Of a DNA stretch of 53,909 nt, positions 8,485-17,793 are shown piece after piece; within the stretch, counting starts at the first letter, position 1; each line of letters starts with the position of its first letter. Origin of the DNA: UMGS1975 sp959600905 (GTDB lineage: Bacteria; Bacillota; Clostridia; Christensenellales; QAND01); NCBI GenBank assembly GCA_959600905.1, contig CAUGNO010000010.1:1-53909 (forward strand), written 5' to 3'. The translations under genes were made by a program, and so were the position numbers. The notes under the pieces were generated by a model. It did not search any database and was not told where the DNA came from. It saw nothing but the letters and a program-made list of their open reading frames with translations.

Positions 8485-9398
8485 AAGCCAAAGACAAGGG
8501 CGTAAATGTACAGACCTTTGCCAAGTATACGCATATGCAGGTGGCGTATGCAGGCAGGGATTGGTTCAACGTGCATACATCCGATTTGAACCGGCCTGCC
8601 ATTCAATTTGCGGGATACTTCCAGTATTTCTCTGCAGACCGCGTGCAGATCGTGGGCAATCAGGAAATGGCATGCCTACGCACCCTGCGGCCGGAGGAAG
8701 TGGATGGCCGCATGGACGAGTTCTTTTCCTATAAGGTGCCGTGCCTTGTCATCTGCAACGGTGATCCTGTGCCAGAGATGCTGATGAGAAAAGCCAAGGA
8801 GAACGGTGTGCCCATCTTCTGCTGTGAAGAAAGCACAAGCAAGACTTCGCACATCGTTGTTGACTTTTTGGACAATGTCTTGGCCCCGGAGGAGGCTATT
8901 CATGCCAATTTGTTGGATGTGTACAATGTCGGTGTGATGATCCGCGGCGAAAGCGGCATGGGCAAAAGCGAGCTTTCCTTAGAACTGATTAAAAGAGGGC
9001 ATTTGCTGGTTGCCGATGATATGACGGTGATACGCAAAGTAAACAGCAAACGGCTGGTAGGCTATGCACCGGAAACGACGCGAAACCTCATCGAGATTCG
9101 CGGCCTGGGCATTATGGATGTCAAGCAGCTATACGGCATGGCAACGGTGCTGGAAAGAAAGAGCATTGATATTGTGATCGATATGGAAATGTGGGAGACC
9201 GGCAAGATGTATGATCGGTTAGGGTTTGACCGGCATTACGATACCATCATGGGCGTGAGCGTACCACATTATGTGATGCCGGTGCGCCCCGGACGGAATT
9301 TGGCCGTTGTTGTAGAAGCAACGGCAATGGATTACCGGGTGAAGAGTGCCGGGTTTAACATCGAAGAGGAGATCAACCGCAGGCTGGAAAGGCCATGA
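8481..9398 (+). CDS. hprK: HPr kinase/phosphorylase
   Basis: HprK phosphorylates and dephosphorylates Ser46 of the phosphotransferase protein HPr, the central switch of carbon catabolite repression in Firmicutes. The N-terminal domain is followed by the P-loop GESGMGKSELS (about 156-165), and by the HprK signature LIEIRGLGIMDVKQLYG. At 305 residues it is of normal length. The GTG start overlaps the preceding gene by 4 nt. No HPr gene is in the window; the placement beside murB, rapZ and whiA resembles other Clostridia. Confidence 0.96.
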   Translation: MKAKDKGVNVQTFAKYTHMQVAYAGRDWFNVHTSDLNRPAIQFAGYFQYFSADRVQIVGNQEMACLRTLRPEEVDGRMDEFFSYKVPCLVICNGDPVPEMLMRKAKENGVPIFCCEESTSKTSHIVVDFLDNVLAPEEAIHANLLDVYNVGVMIRGESGMGKSELSLELIKRGHLLVADDMTVIRKVNSKRLVGYAPETTRNLIEIRGLGIMDVKQLYGMATVLERKSIDIVIDMEMWETGKMYDRLGFDRHYDTIMGVSVPHYVMPVRPGRNLAVVVEATAMDYRVKSAGFNIEEEINRRLERP

Positions 9399-9476
9399 TC
9401 TGATAAAAGGGCATATCATCCCCTGTTGCCCCATATCTTAGGATACGGGCAGTTTTGAAGGGGGAGGTGAAAGGGC

Positions 9477-10589
9477 TTGCCAAAATTGAAACGTGCAGCC
9501 CTTTTTTGCTGCATTTTATTTGTTGCGGCTGCGGCGCTGTGGCCGGGCCTTTGGAATCAGCCCTTGCAGCATCAGCAGATCAGCCAATGGATTCGGGGTA
9601 AAAAGCTGGCCTATCAGGGGACGCTGCAGGTTTGGTATATTCCCGGCCATGCAAGTGGAACGGGCGATGGCAGCAAATGGGCAAAAGCCAGGCTCGATAA
9701 ATTTGAAAAAAACAATTTTGGCATTTTTTATGAAATGCAGATACTAGACATGCAAGGCATGCAGGCCCAGCTTTCCGCAGGGCAGAGACCGGATCTCGTT
9801 TTTTTTGGCAGCGAACAGGCAGATGTTGTAGTGCCGTTGCTACAGCAATGCGAACAGACAGCGAAGCTGGCGCCGGCTTGGCAGGAAAAGAGCGCAGCAC
9901 AGCTGGCTTGGCCGGTATTTTACAGCGGCTATGCGATTTTGGTCAATGAGCAGGCGTTATATTCCGTCGGCCTTTCTCCGCCGCTGGATATAGAGGATAT
10001 GGACCAAGACTATCTGCAGCAGGTTCAGCAGGCGCTGCCAAACGCCTTTGCCTATGAGACAAAGCAGGCCGGATTGGCAGCGATGGGTGCGCAGATGAAT
10101 GAACAGACAAGACAGGCAATCGTGCAGGGAGGTTCTGGGACTAGGGCACAGTTCCTCAAAGAGGAGATCGCCTTCTTTGCTTGCCCCGCTTCCACTTGGT
10201 ATACCATAGAAGGGTTGAGCAATACGCAAAGCGTTCCCTCATACCAGGCAGTGCCATTGTCCAATCTGGCAGTAGATGCACAGTATGTAGGCGTGATGAA
10301 AACCGAGGACCAGGCCAAGACAAAGGCTTGCAATGCGGCCGTGGCTTATTTGCTATCCCAAAACAGCCAACAGGCATTGGAGGATATTGGTGCTTTGCCC
10401 GTAATCTGGACGGATGAGCCGATGCAGGCCCAGGGCAGCATAACGGGCGCCCTTTGGCAGCATAGAGAGGAAAAAAACATGCGCGTGTTAGATACGGCCG
10501 AGTCGATAGAAACGTTTTTTGCCACCCTTCAGGCCTCAGGGTTTGACGATGCCGCACAATGGCTGCGCACCGCTTGCAATACACCATAA
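9477..10589 (+). CDS. Extracellular solute-binding-like protein
   Basis: A 370-residue protein with an N-terminal hydrophobic segment (FCCILFVAAAALWPGLW) that reads as a signal anchor; a lipobox is not clear. The remainder has the look of a type 2 periplasmic-binding fold: LQVWYIPG, DKFEKNNFGIFYEMQIL, DLVFFGSEQADVVVPLL and late YLLSQNSQQALEDIGALPV, comparable to family 1 solute-binding proteins. No transporter genes are adjacent, so ligand and role are unknown. The start is TTG at 9477 because GGGGGAGGTG lies just upstream and no ATG fits the hydrophobic N-terminus. Confidence 0.6.
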   Translation: MPKLKRAALFCCILFVAAAALWPGLWNQPLQHQQISQWIRGKKLAYQGTLQVWYIPGHASGTGDGSKWAKARLDKFEKNNFGIFYEMQILDMQGMQAQLSAGQRPDLVFFGSEQADVVVPLLQQCEQTAKLAPAWQEKSAAQLAWPVFYSGYAILVNEQALYSVGLSPPLDIEDMDQDYLQQVQQALPNAFAYETKQAGLAAMGAQMNEQTRQAIVQGGSGTRAQFLKEEIAFFACPASTWYTIEGLSNTQSVPSYQAVPLSNLAVDAQYVGVMKTEDQAKTKACNAAVAYLLSQNSQQALEDIGALPVIWTDEPMQAQGSITGALWQHREEKNMRVLDTAESIETFFATLQASGFDDAAQWLRTACNTP

Positions 10590-10651
10590 ATCCGTGTAAA
10601 ATGAAATGAAATACATTTGTAACTTTTCGTTGGTTGAGGAGACGTGATGAT

Positions 10652-11569
10652 ATGATCCAAGCAGCCGTTTTGAAAAGGCTGCGGGCAGTGTTGCCGGCGC
10701 AGAATATTTTGGAAAATGAACCCATGCGCTTGCACACTACCTTCAGAATTGGGGGGCCGGCAGACGTACTGTGCCTGCCGGAAAATGACGAACAGGTAGC
10801 GCAGATAGTGGTGCTGTTGAAAGAAGAACAGGTACCGTTTTACATCGTAGGAAACGGCAGCAATATTTTGGTAAAGGATCATGGGTTCCGTGGCTGTATC
10901 GTAAAGATGCTGCATCAGGGCCGGGAGATCCGGGTAGATAGGGAGGCCAAAACGCTATATGCGGGCGCCGGAGAAACGATGATGTCCATCGCTGTACGCT
11001 GTGCCGAGGAAGGGCTGGGAGGTATGGAATTTGCCAGCGGCATTCCGGGCACTTTGGGCGGTACGGTGAGCATGAATGCGGGCGCCTATGAAAAAGAGAT
11101 GAAGGACATCGTGAACTCTGTGCGTATTTTGACGCAGGAAGGGGAGATTAAAGAGATCTCCAATGCCGAGATGGCCTTTGGGTATCGGACCAGTGCGGTG
11201 TTGAAAAACAATTGGATCGTGTTGGGCGCTACCTTGCAACTACAGCAGGATGACCCGGTTGAGATACAAGCGCGCATCGACGATTTTACCCACCGTAGGC
11301 GTACGCGCCAGCCGCTGGAATATGCCAGTGCCGGCAGTACATTCAAGCGGCCGGAAGGCTTTTTTGCCGCTAAGCTCATCGACGACGCGGGTATGAAAGG
11401 CTATTCTGTTGGCGATGCTCAGGTCAGCGAAAAGCACGCTGGGTTTGTGGTGAATAAGGGAAGGGCCAGTGCAGAGGATGTGCTGGCGCTCATGAGCCGG
11501 ATCCAGGCGGCTGTCAAAGAAAAATTCGGGGTAGACTTAAAGCCGGAAGTACGCATCATAGGGGAGTAA
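10652..11569 (+). CDS. murB: UDP-N-acetylenolpyruvoylglucosamine reductase
   Basis: MurB reduces UDP-GlcNAc-enolpyruvate to UDP-MurNAc with NADPH and FAD in peptidoglycan precursor synthesis. The FAD domain shows HTTFRIGGPAD, IVGNGSNILV and GGMEFASGIPGTLGGTVSMNAGAY. The catalytic region has YRTS, the serine of AGSTFKRP and the terminal PEVRIIGE. The absence of the extra loop and the AGSTFKRP form place it in the type II (Bacillus-like) class. Start ATG at 10652 is about 10 nt after GAGGAG; the upstream TTG adds six residues only. Confidence 0.96.
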   Translation: MIQAAVLKRLRAVLPAQNILENEPMRLHTTFRIGGPADVLCLPENDEQVAQIVVLLKEEQVPFYIVGNGSNILVKDHGFRGCIVKMLHQGREIRVDREAKTLYAGAGETMMSIAVRCAEEGLGGMEFASGIPGTLGGTVSMNAGAYEKEMKDIVNSVRILTQEGEIKEISNAEMAFGYRTSAVLKNNWIVLGATLQLQQDDPVEIQARIDDFTHRRRTRQPLEYASAGSTFKRPEGFFAAKLIDDAGMKGYSVGDAQVSEKHAGFVVNKGRASAEDVLALMSRIQAAVKEKFGVDLKPEVRIIGE

Positions 11570-11571
11570 GC

Positions 11572-12336
11572 ATGATAGAGATCCAGGCAGATCTGCATAC
11601 GCATTCCGATTTGTCCGATGGGAAGGGTACGCTGGAAGAGAATGTAGAAGCGGCTTATCGCCGGGGGCTTGGCTGCATTGCATGCACAGAGCATGGGCCG
11701 CGCCATATGAAGGCGGGGATTTCAATGCGGCAGTTGAGCGAACTGCGCCGTCGGGTGGACAGGCTCAATCAGCAGTATCAAGGAAAGCTGACAGTGCTTA
11801 TGGGCCTGGAATCCAATTTGATCTCCCTAGAGGGCGAGCTCGATGTGCCAGAGGCATACAGGGAGTATTTTGATATCCTTTTAATGGGATTTCATCTTAG
11901 TGCCCGCCCTACCACGCTATCGGAATGCTGGATGTTCCAAATTGCCAATCCGTGGGCAGAGCAGAGGTATAGTGAGCGCTACCGCCAAAAAGCAACGGAG
12001 GCGTATTTGCGCGCCATTGAAAAAAACAGGTTTGATATCCTTGTCCATCCCGGCCTGCATTGGCCGTTGGAATATCAAAAGATTGCAGAGGCTTGCCAGG
12101 CATACGGGGTAGCGATGGAAATCAGCGCACGTCCCAAACATTTAATTTTTAACGAAAACCAAACAAGACAAATGGCCGAAACAGGCGTACAATTTGTCAT
12201 AGACAGCGACGGGCATAAGCCGGAGGAGATCGGCCGTGTACAGAGTGCCATAGATTTTGCCGAGCGGGCAGGGCTAGGACCAGAACAGATCCTCAATGCA
12301 AAGGGAAGAGAGCTTCCGGCGTTCCGGCGCGGATAA
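11572..12336 (+). CDS. PHP-domain metallophosphoesterase
   Basis: Polymerase-and-histidinol-phosphatase superfamily enzyme of 254 residues. Metal ligands stand in the usual places: DLHTHSDLSDG, TEHG, E of MGLESNL, FHLSA, HPGLHW and the closing DSDGH. It most resembles YcdX/histidinol-phosphatase-like hydrolases; the physiological phosphate ester is unknown. The gene sits 2 nt after murB and is followed by rapZ, an order I recall from other Clostridia. Confidence 0.85.
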   Translation: MIEIQADLHTHSDLSDGKGTLEENVEAAYRRGLGCIACTEHGPRHMKAGISMRQLSELRRRVDRLNQQYQGKLTVLMGLESNLISLEGELDVPEAYREYFDILLMGFHLSARPTTLSECWMFQIANPWAEQRYSERYRQKATEAYLRAIEKNRFDILVHPGLHWPLEYQKIAEACQAYGVAMEISARPKHLIFNENQTRQMAETGVQFVIDSDGHKPEEIGRVQSAIDFAERAGLGPEQILNAKGRELPAFRRG

Positions 12337-12350
12337 AGGAGGGGATTTTT

Positions 12351-13211
12351 ATGCGGTGTGTATTGGTAACGGGGCTGTCTGGAGCGGGGCGTTCTACGGC
12401 GCTGAGACAGTTGGAGGATATGGGCTATTTCTGTGTAGATAACCTGCCGCCGCAGATGATGGCCACCTTTATTTCCATGTGCCAGTGTGAGGATATCGAA
12501 AAAGTCGCGCTGGTGGTAGACAGCAGGACGCGTATGTTTTTTGCGGACATCTACAAAGCGATGGACGATTTGAAAAACATGGGCGTGCAAATGGAGATTT
12601 TATATCTGGAAACTGCAGACGAGGTGCTGATTCGCAGATATAAAGAAACCAGGCGCAAACACCCCATGGGAACCAATACCATCATGCAGGGGATTGCCGT
12701 GGAGCGTCAGCGTTTGGGAGAGCTGCGCAATATGGCGCAGCATATCATCGATACCTCTACCATGAGCGCAAAACAGCTCAGCGAAATGCTATGGGGTTTG
12801 TTTTCCGACGAGCATAAGCGCGATACCATCTTGCCCGTCATCGTTTCGTTTGGGTTCAAAAACGGTATCCCGCTGGATGCCGATCTGGTGTTCGACGTTC
12901 GCTTTCTGCCAAATCCGTTTTATGATCCGGCGCTGCGTCCGATGAGCGGCCTGGATGCACCGGTTCGGAATTATGTGTATGATCATGAGCAGACCCGCTT
13001 GTTTGAGGACAAGCTGGTAGATCTCCTGGAAATGCTGTTGCCCTATTATCAGCAGGAAGGAAAGTACCAGCTGGTTGTGGCCATCGGCTGTACCGGAGGC
13101 CAGCACCGCAGCGTTGCTGTAGCAGAGAGTTTATACCGGCGGTTGACCAATGATAAGATCCAGTGCGTTGTACAGCATAGAGACATAGGAAAGGATGCGT
13201 TGAAGCATTGA
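12351..13211 (+). CDS. rapZ: RapZ-family nucleotide-binding protein (YvcJ type)
   Basis: The family binds nucleotides through an N-terminal P-loop domain and RNA or metabolites through the C-terminal domain (GCTGGQHRSVAVAESL here). The Walker A reads TGLSGAGRST with arginine where lysine is usual in Bacillus and E. coli; actinobacterial homologues also have GAGR, so activity may be retained. It also has the landmark YFCVDNLPP. In E. coli RapZ controls glmS through small RNAs; in Gram-positives the role concerns competence and carbon use. It overlaps whiA by the TTGA junction. Confidence 0.95.
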   Translation: MRCVLVTGLSGAGRSTALRQLEDMGYFCVDNLPPQMMATFISMCQCEDIEKVALVVDSRTRMFFADIYKAMDDLKNMGVQMEILYLETADEVLIRRYKETRRKHPMGTNTIMQGIAVERQRLGELRNMAQHIIDTSTMSAKQLSEMLWGLFSDEHKRDTILPVIVSFGFKNGIPLDADLVFDVRFLPNPFYDPALRPMSGLDAPVRNYVYDHEQTRLFEDKLVDLLEMLLPYYQQEGKYQLVVAIGCTGGQHRSVAVAESLYRRLTNDKIQCVVQHRDIGKDALKH

Positions 13212-14170
13212 GCCAGCAGGGAGGTTCTTTTTCCGCACAGACCAAAGAGGAGCTTCTGCATACTGTGCCGGCGCATGATGGGTGTATTCGGGCAGAAATG
13301 GCGGCGGTGATACAGGCCTGCGGCAGTCTTGTGCTGACGCAAAGAGGCCTTCATTTGGAACTGATTTCAGACCATCCGGCCTTGGTGCGCCGGATGTTTG
13401 GCTATTGTAAGAAAATGACAGGGCAAAGCGCCCAGCTTTTGGTTCGGCAAAATAAGAGGCTGAATCGGCGCAACAGCTATATCTTGCGGCTGATAGGCCG
13501 CGAAACGGTACTGGGGCTGCTTTCGCAGCTAGGTATCTGGGAGGATGGCATGGTGCAGGGTACGCCGCGGGGTTTAGAGCGAACCTGCTGCCGTCGTTCT
13601 TATATACGAGGGCTGTTTCTATGCTGCGGCAGCGTCACCAACCCGGAAAAGGCCTACCATCTGGAGTGGACGCTGAAGGAAGAATCGCTTTGCCAGGATC
13701 TGCTGGCCCTTTTGGAAAAAGAAGAGATTTCGGCGCATGCCGTGCAGAGAAAAAATGCTTATGTGGCCTATATCAAAGAAGGCGATGGCGTGGCGGAGGT
13801 GCTGGCGATGATGGGCGCCAACAGTGCGATTTTGCAGATGGAGAATGCACGGATCGTACGTCAAATGCGCAATAAGGCCAACCGGGCGATGAATTGCGAT
13901 ACCGCCAATATCAATAAGACCATGTCCGCAGCGGCCAAACAGCAGGCCTGCATTCGGTACCTGGTAAAAGAAAATAAGTTTCAATCGTTGAGCCCGGCGC
14001 TGCGGATGGCGGCGGAAACGCGCCTGGCGTATCCGGAAGCAACGTTAGAGGAGCTGGGTGATTTGATGGAGCCGCGCATGGGCAAATCCGGTGTGAACCA
14101 TCGGATGAGAAAGCTTGTGCAGCTGGCAGAGGAGCTGGGGTTTGTATTTGAGGAAGGAGTAAGCTTTTGA
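13208..14170 (+). CDS. whiA: WhiA-family DNA-binding protein
   Basis: WhiA combines a degenerate LAGLIDADG-like N-terminal domain with a C-terminal helix-turn-helix. Typical features are SAQTKEELLHT at the start, the cysteine-containing CCRRSYIRGLFLCCGSV, NRAMNCDTANINKT and the terminal RLAYPEATLEELGDLMEP...SGVNHRMRKL. It controls sporulation septation in Streptomyces and chromosome segregation and division in Bacillus. At 320 residues it is full length. Start TTG at 13208 overlaps the rapZ stop; no better start lies before the conserved residues. It overlaps dnaE in the same manner (TTGA). Confidence 0.95.
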   Translation: MSQQGGSFSAQTKEELLHTVPAHDGCIRAEMAAVIQACGSLVLTQRGLHLELISDHPALVRRMFGYCKKMTGQSAQLLVRQNKRLNRRNSYILRLIGRETVLGLLSQLGIWEDGMVQGTPRGLERTCCRRSYIRGLFLCCGSVTNPEKAYHLEWTLKEESLCQDLLALLEKEEISAHAVQRKNAYVAYIKEGDGVAEVLAMMGANSAILQMENARIVRQMRNKANRAMNCDTANINKTMSAAAKQQACIRYLVKENKFQSLSPALRMAAETRLAYPEATLEELGDLMEPRMGKSGVNHRMRKLVQLAEELGFVFEEGVSF

Positions 14171-17100
14171 GCGGATTTTGCCATCTACATGTACATACGC
14201 AATACAGTCTGTTGGATGGGGCGGCACGCATCAAGGATTTGATGGCCAGGGCCAAGGAGATGGGCATGACGCACATTGCCATGACAGATCACGGCGTCAT
14301 GTATGGTACGGTTGAATTTTATAAAGAAGCGAAGGCAGCGGGCCTTACGCCGGTTCTTGGCTGTGAAGTCTACGTGGCCAAGCAAAATATGCACGACAGA
14401 CAAGGCCGTGCGGATCGGGAATATAGCCATCTAGTGCTGCTGGCGGAAAATCAAAAGGGATATCAAAACCTGGTGCATCTGGTGTCATTAGGATGGCTGA
14501 AGGGATATTACTATAAGCCTAGGATCGATTACGATACACTGGCGCAGTATGCTGAAGGGCTAATCGGACTATCCGCTTGCTTATCCGGCGATATTCCACG
14601 TCTTTTGATGCAGGGAGATTATCAGGGCGCAAAGCAGTTGGCGCAGCGGCTCAGCGATATCTTTGGGCCGGAGCATTTCTATTTGGAATTGCAAGAGCAT
14701 GGCATTCCTGTGCAAAAGGAAGTCAATGCGCAGATCATACGCATAGCCAGGGAAACGGGCCTGCCGTTGGTTGCTACCAATGATGTGCACTATATCAATC
14801 AAGAGGACGCTGCTGTACAGGATGTTTTGATCTGTATTCAAACAGGACGTTTTTTGGATGAAGAAAATAGAATGAAAATGGACTCCGATCAGATGTACCT
14901 AAAGAGCGGTGCAGAAATGGAGGCATTGTTTTCCCATGTGCCGGAGGCGCTGGAAAATACGCAAAAAATTGCAGAGCGCTGCCATGTTGAGTTGGATTTT
15001 GAAACACAGCATCTGCCACAGTTCCCCTTGCCGGAGGGGGAAACAAATGTCGGCTTGCTGCGCAGACAGGCCGAGGAGGGGTTTGCGCGCCGGTATGGCG
15101 AGAATCCCGAAATAAAAAAGCAGCTTCAATTTGAGCTGAATGTCATCGAGCAGATGGGGTATGTGGACTATTTTTTAGTCGTGTGGGATTATATCCGCTT
15201 TGCCAAGGAACAGGGCATCGCCGTGGGCCCGGGCCGCGGCAGCGCAGCTGGTAGCGTGGTGGCGTACTGCCTGGGGATCACGGATGTGGACCCTATCAAA
15301 TACAATTTGTTCTTTGAGCGCTTTTTGAATCCGGAGCGCATCACCATGCCGGATATAGACGTAGACTTCTGCTATGAACGCAGGCAGGAGGTCATTGATT
15401 ACGTCATCGAAAAATATGGGAAGGATCATGTCTGCCAGATCATTACCTTTGGAACGATGGCTGCACGCGCAGTGATCCGCGATGTAGGGCGGGTGATGCG
15501 CATCCCCTATGCGGATGTAGACCGCATCGCCAAGGCGGTGCCGATGGAATTGGGCATCACCATCGATAGGGCGGTAGAAATTTCCCAACCCCTGCGGCGG
15601 GAGATGGAAGCGGACGAGACCATCGCCCAGCTCATTGCAACGGCCCGCAAGCTGGAAGGCATGCCGCGGCATGCAGGCACGCACGCTGCTGCAGTGGTGA
15701 TTTCCAAAGATCCTTTGATGAATATCATTCCGCTGCAAAAAAATGACGAGACGGTTACTACACAGTTTACCATGGGGGCCATCGAGGAACTTGGCCTTTT
15801 GAAGATGGATTTTTTGGGTCTGCGCAACTTGACGGTCATCCAGGACGCTTGCAACCTTGTGGAAAAAAGCACGGGCAAACCGCTGGATATGGAAAAGATT
15901 GCTCTGGATGATCCTCTTGTATATCAGATGATCGGCGAAGGGGATACCGATGGCGTATTTCAGCTGGAAAGCGGCGGTATGCGCGAACTCCTTAAAGAAT
16001 TAAAGCCAAATTGCTTTGAAGATATCATCGCTTGCATTTCTCTGTACCGGCCAGGCCCGATGGAAAGCATCCCGCGCTATATCCAAGGGAAAAGAGATCC
16101 TAGCAGCGTCAAGTATTTGGACAAGCGATTGGAACCCATTTTACAGGTAACCTACGGCTGCATGGTGTATCAAGAGCAGGTTATGCAGATCGTCCGTGAG
16201 CTGGCGGGATACAGCTGGGCGCGTAGCGACCTGGTTCGGCGTGCTATGAGCAAGAAAAAGCGCGATGTAATGGCCAAAGAACGGCAGGCGTTTATCTATG
16301 GTACAGAGGACGGTACGGTGCCGGGCGCAGTAAAAAATGGCGTACCGGAAGAGGTGGCCAGCCAAATTTTTGACCAAATGACGGATTTTGCGCAGTATGC
16401 CTTCAACAAATCCCATGCGGCGGCCTATGGCATCGTTTCCTATCGGACAGCATGGCTGAAAGCGCATTATCCTGTCGAAACCATGGCCGCGCTGATGAAC
16501 AGTTGCCTGCAAAGCCCGGAAAAAATCGCACAGTATATTGCCTACTGCCGAAAGAAAGGCATAGAGGTGTTGCCGCCGGATGTAAACGGCAGCGGCGTGC
16601 GTTTTGAAGTGCAGGATGGCAAGATCCGCTTTGGCTTGTCCGCAGTAAAAAATGTGGGAGCCAAGGCTGTAGAGCTGATCATCCAGGAACGCGCGCATAA
16701 GCCGTATGAGGACTTCTTCTCCTTTTTGCGGCGGGTGCCTGCGGATGCGCTGAATAAGCGCATGGTGGAAAGCATGATCAAGGCGGGCTGTTTTGACAGC
16801 TTCCATGTAAAGCGCAGCCAGCTTATGGCGGTGTTTGAAAGCACCATGGACGCTATGGCGCATGATAGAAAACGCAACCTGGAAGGGCAGGTTTCCCTGT
16901 TTGAAGGGCTGTTGGGAGAAGATGTGCCGTCGCTTGTACCTGTACAGGAACTGCCGGATCTCGCGGAGTTTGATACCCGTGCTATGCTGGCGATGGAAAA
17001 GGAGATGACAGGGGTATACATCACCGGGCACCCTATGATGGAGTATGAAAAGTATATGGAGCAATATCCGGTGAATCTCCTTACCATTTTGGAAAGCCGA

Positions 17101-17712
17101 GAAGAGGGCCTTTCATTGGATGGTAAGGAGGTAACGCTTCCCTGTATCATACAATCCAGACGAAACCGGGCGACCAAAACAAACCGGTTGATGGCCAATC
17201 TGGTTATAGAGGATCTATATGCTCAGATGAATGCCATGGTATTTCCCGGCGTTGTGGAGCGGCTTAATTTTGTCTTGCAGCCCGATGCGCTGGTATTGCT
17301 CAAAGGCAGGGTCAGCATACGAGAAGAGGAGGACCCCATGCTGCTCGTAGACGATGCCAAGCCATGGGAGCCTGAAAAACAGCAAAATGCAGAGCTGGAA
17401 CGGCCGCACTTGATCAACGGACGCGATCTGCCGTTGTACGGGGTACAAAGCGAGCCAAAGCTAGCGCAAACGCAAAAGGTCAGCCAACAAGAAACGCTTT
17501 GGCTAAAGGTAAAAACCTTTGACAACGATTTTATGATCACCGGGCTATTGGCCATGTTGCGGCGTTTCCCGGGTACAGTAGGTGTAAAGGTATATGCAGC
17601 GAAGGAAAAGCGCTTGGTTAAATTGCATGACACCGTCTCCACCGACCCTGAATTGATGGCAAAGCTGACCCTGCTCCTGGACGAGGGAAATGTAAAAATC
17701 ACCAAAAAATAG
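14167..17712 (+). CDS. dnaE: DNA polymerase III alpha subunit, DnaE type
   Basis: The 1181-residue replicative polymerase begins with a PHP domain (FCHLHVHTQYSLLDG, MTDHGVMYG). Then come the C-family polymerase core with VGPGRGSAAGSVVAYCL and the catalytic PDIDVDFCYERR, the HhH region near KKKGIEVLPPDVN, and a C-terminal OB-fold part. Firmicutes usually have PolC as main replicase and DnaE as the lagging-strand primer-extending enzyme, so that role is likely here. The TTG start overlaps whiA; GAAGGAG lies 7-8 nt upstream. It closes the long operon; a new promoter follows its stop. Confidence 0.97.
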   Translation: MSGFCHLHVHTQYSLLDGAARIKDLMARAKEMGMTHIAMTDHGVMYGTVEFYKEAKAAGLTPVLGCEVYVAKQNMHDRQGRADREYSHLVLLAENQKGYQNLVHLVSLGWLKGYYYKPRIDYDTLAQYAEGLIGLSACLSGDIPRLLMQGDYQGAKQLAQRLSDIFGPEHFYLELQEHGIPVQKEVNAQIIRIARETGLPLVATNDVHYINQEDAAVQDVLICIQTGRFLDEENRMKMDSDQMYLKSGAEMEALFSHVPEALENTQKIAERCHVELDFETQHLPQFPLPEGETNVGLLRRQAEEGFARRYGENPEIKKQLQFELNVIEQMGYVDYFLVVWDYIRFAKEQGIAVGPGRGSAAGSVVAYCLGITDVDPIKYNLFFERFLNPERITMPDIDVDFCYERRQEVIDYVIEKYGKDHVCQIITFGTMAARAVIRDVGRVMRIPYADVDRIAKAVPMELGITIDRAVEISQPLRREMEADETIAQLIATARKLEGMPRHAGTHAAAVVISKDPLMNIIPLQKNDETVTTQFTMGAIEELGLLKMDFLGLRNLTVIQDACNLVEKSTGKPLDMEKIALDDPLVYQMIGEGDTDGVFQLESGGMRELLKELKPNCFEDIIACISLYRPGPMESIPRYIQGKRDPSSVKYLDKRLEPILQVTYGCMVYQEQVMQIVRELAGYSWARSDLVRRAMSKKKRDVMAKERQAFIYGTEDGTVPGAVKNGVPEEVASQIFDQMTDFAQYAFNKSHAAAYGIVSYRTAWLKAHYPVETMAALMNSCLQSPEKIAQYIAYCRKKGIEVLPPDVNGSGVRFEVQDGKIRFGLSAVKNVGAKAVELIIQERAHKPYEDFFSFLRRVPADALNKRMVESMIKAGCFDSFHVKRSQLMAVFESTMDAMAHDRKRNLEGQVSLFEGLLGEDVPSLVPVQELPDLAEFDTRAMLAMEKEMTGVYITGHPMMEYEKYMEQYPVNLLTILESREEGLSLDGKEVTLPCIIQSRRNRATKTNRLMANLVIEDLYAQMNAMVFPGVVERLNFVLQPDALVLLKGRVSIREEEDPMLLVDDAKPWEPEKQQNAELERPHLINGRDLPLYGVQSEPKLAQTQKVSQQETLWLKVKTFDNDFMITGLLAMLRRFPGTVGVKVYAAKEKRLVKLHDTVSTDPELMAKLTLLLDEGNVKITKK

Positions 17713-17723
17713 ACCGTTTGATA

Positions 17724-17732
17724 TGCTATAAT
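17724..17732 (+). promoter_or_regulatory. Extended -10 promoter for pfkA
   Basis: TGCTATAAT at 17724-17732 is an extended -10 element (TG-N-TATAAT); no good -35 box is present at the correct distance. It lies 11 nt after the dnaE stop and 61 nt before pfkA. Confidence 0.65.
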
Positions 17733-17793
17733 AAAATCACGAAAATGGGGCTCGGGGGCGCTCCATTGGGCTTGAGCGGAAGGAGTATAAATC

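Noticed and set aside
17740..17793. Riboswitch-like leader of pfkA
   Set aside because: Only a short CGCTC/GAGCG hairpin is seen, without terminator or conserved motif.
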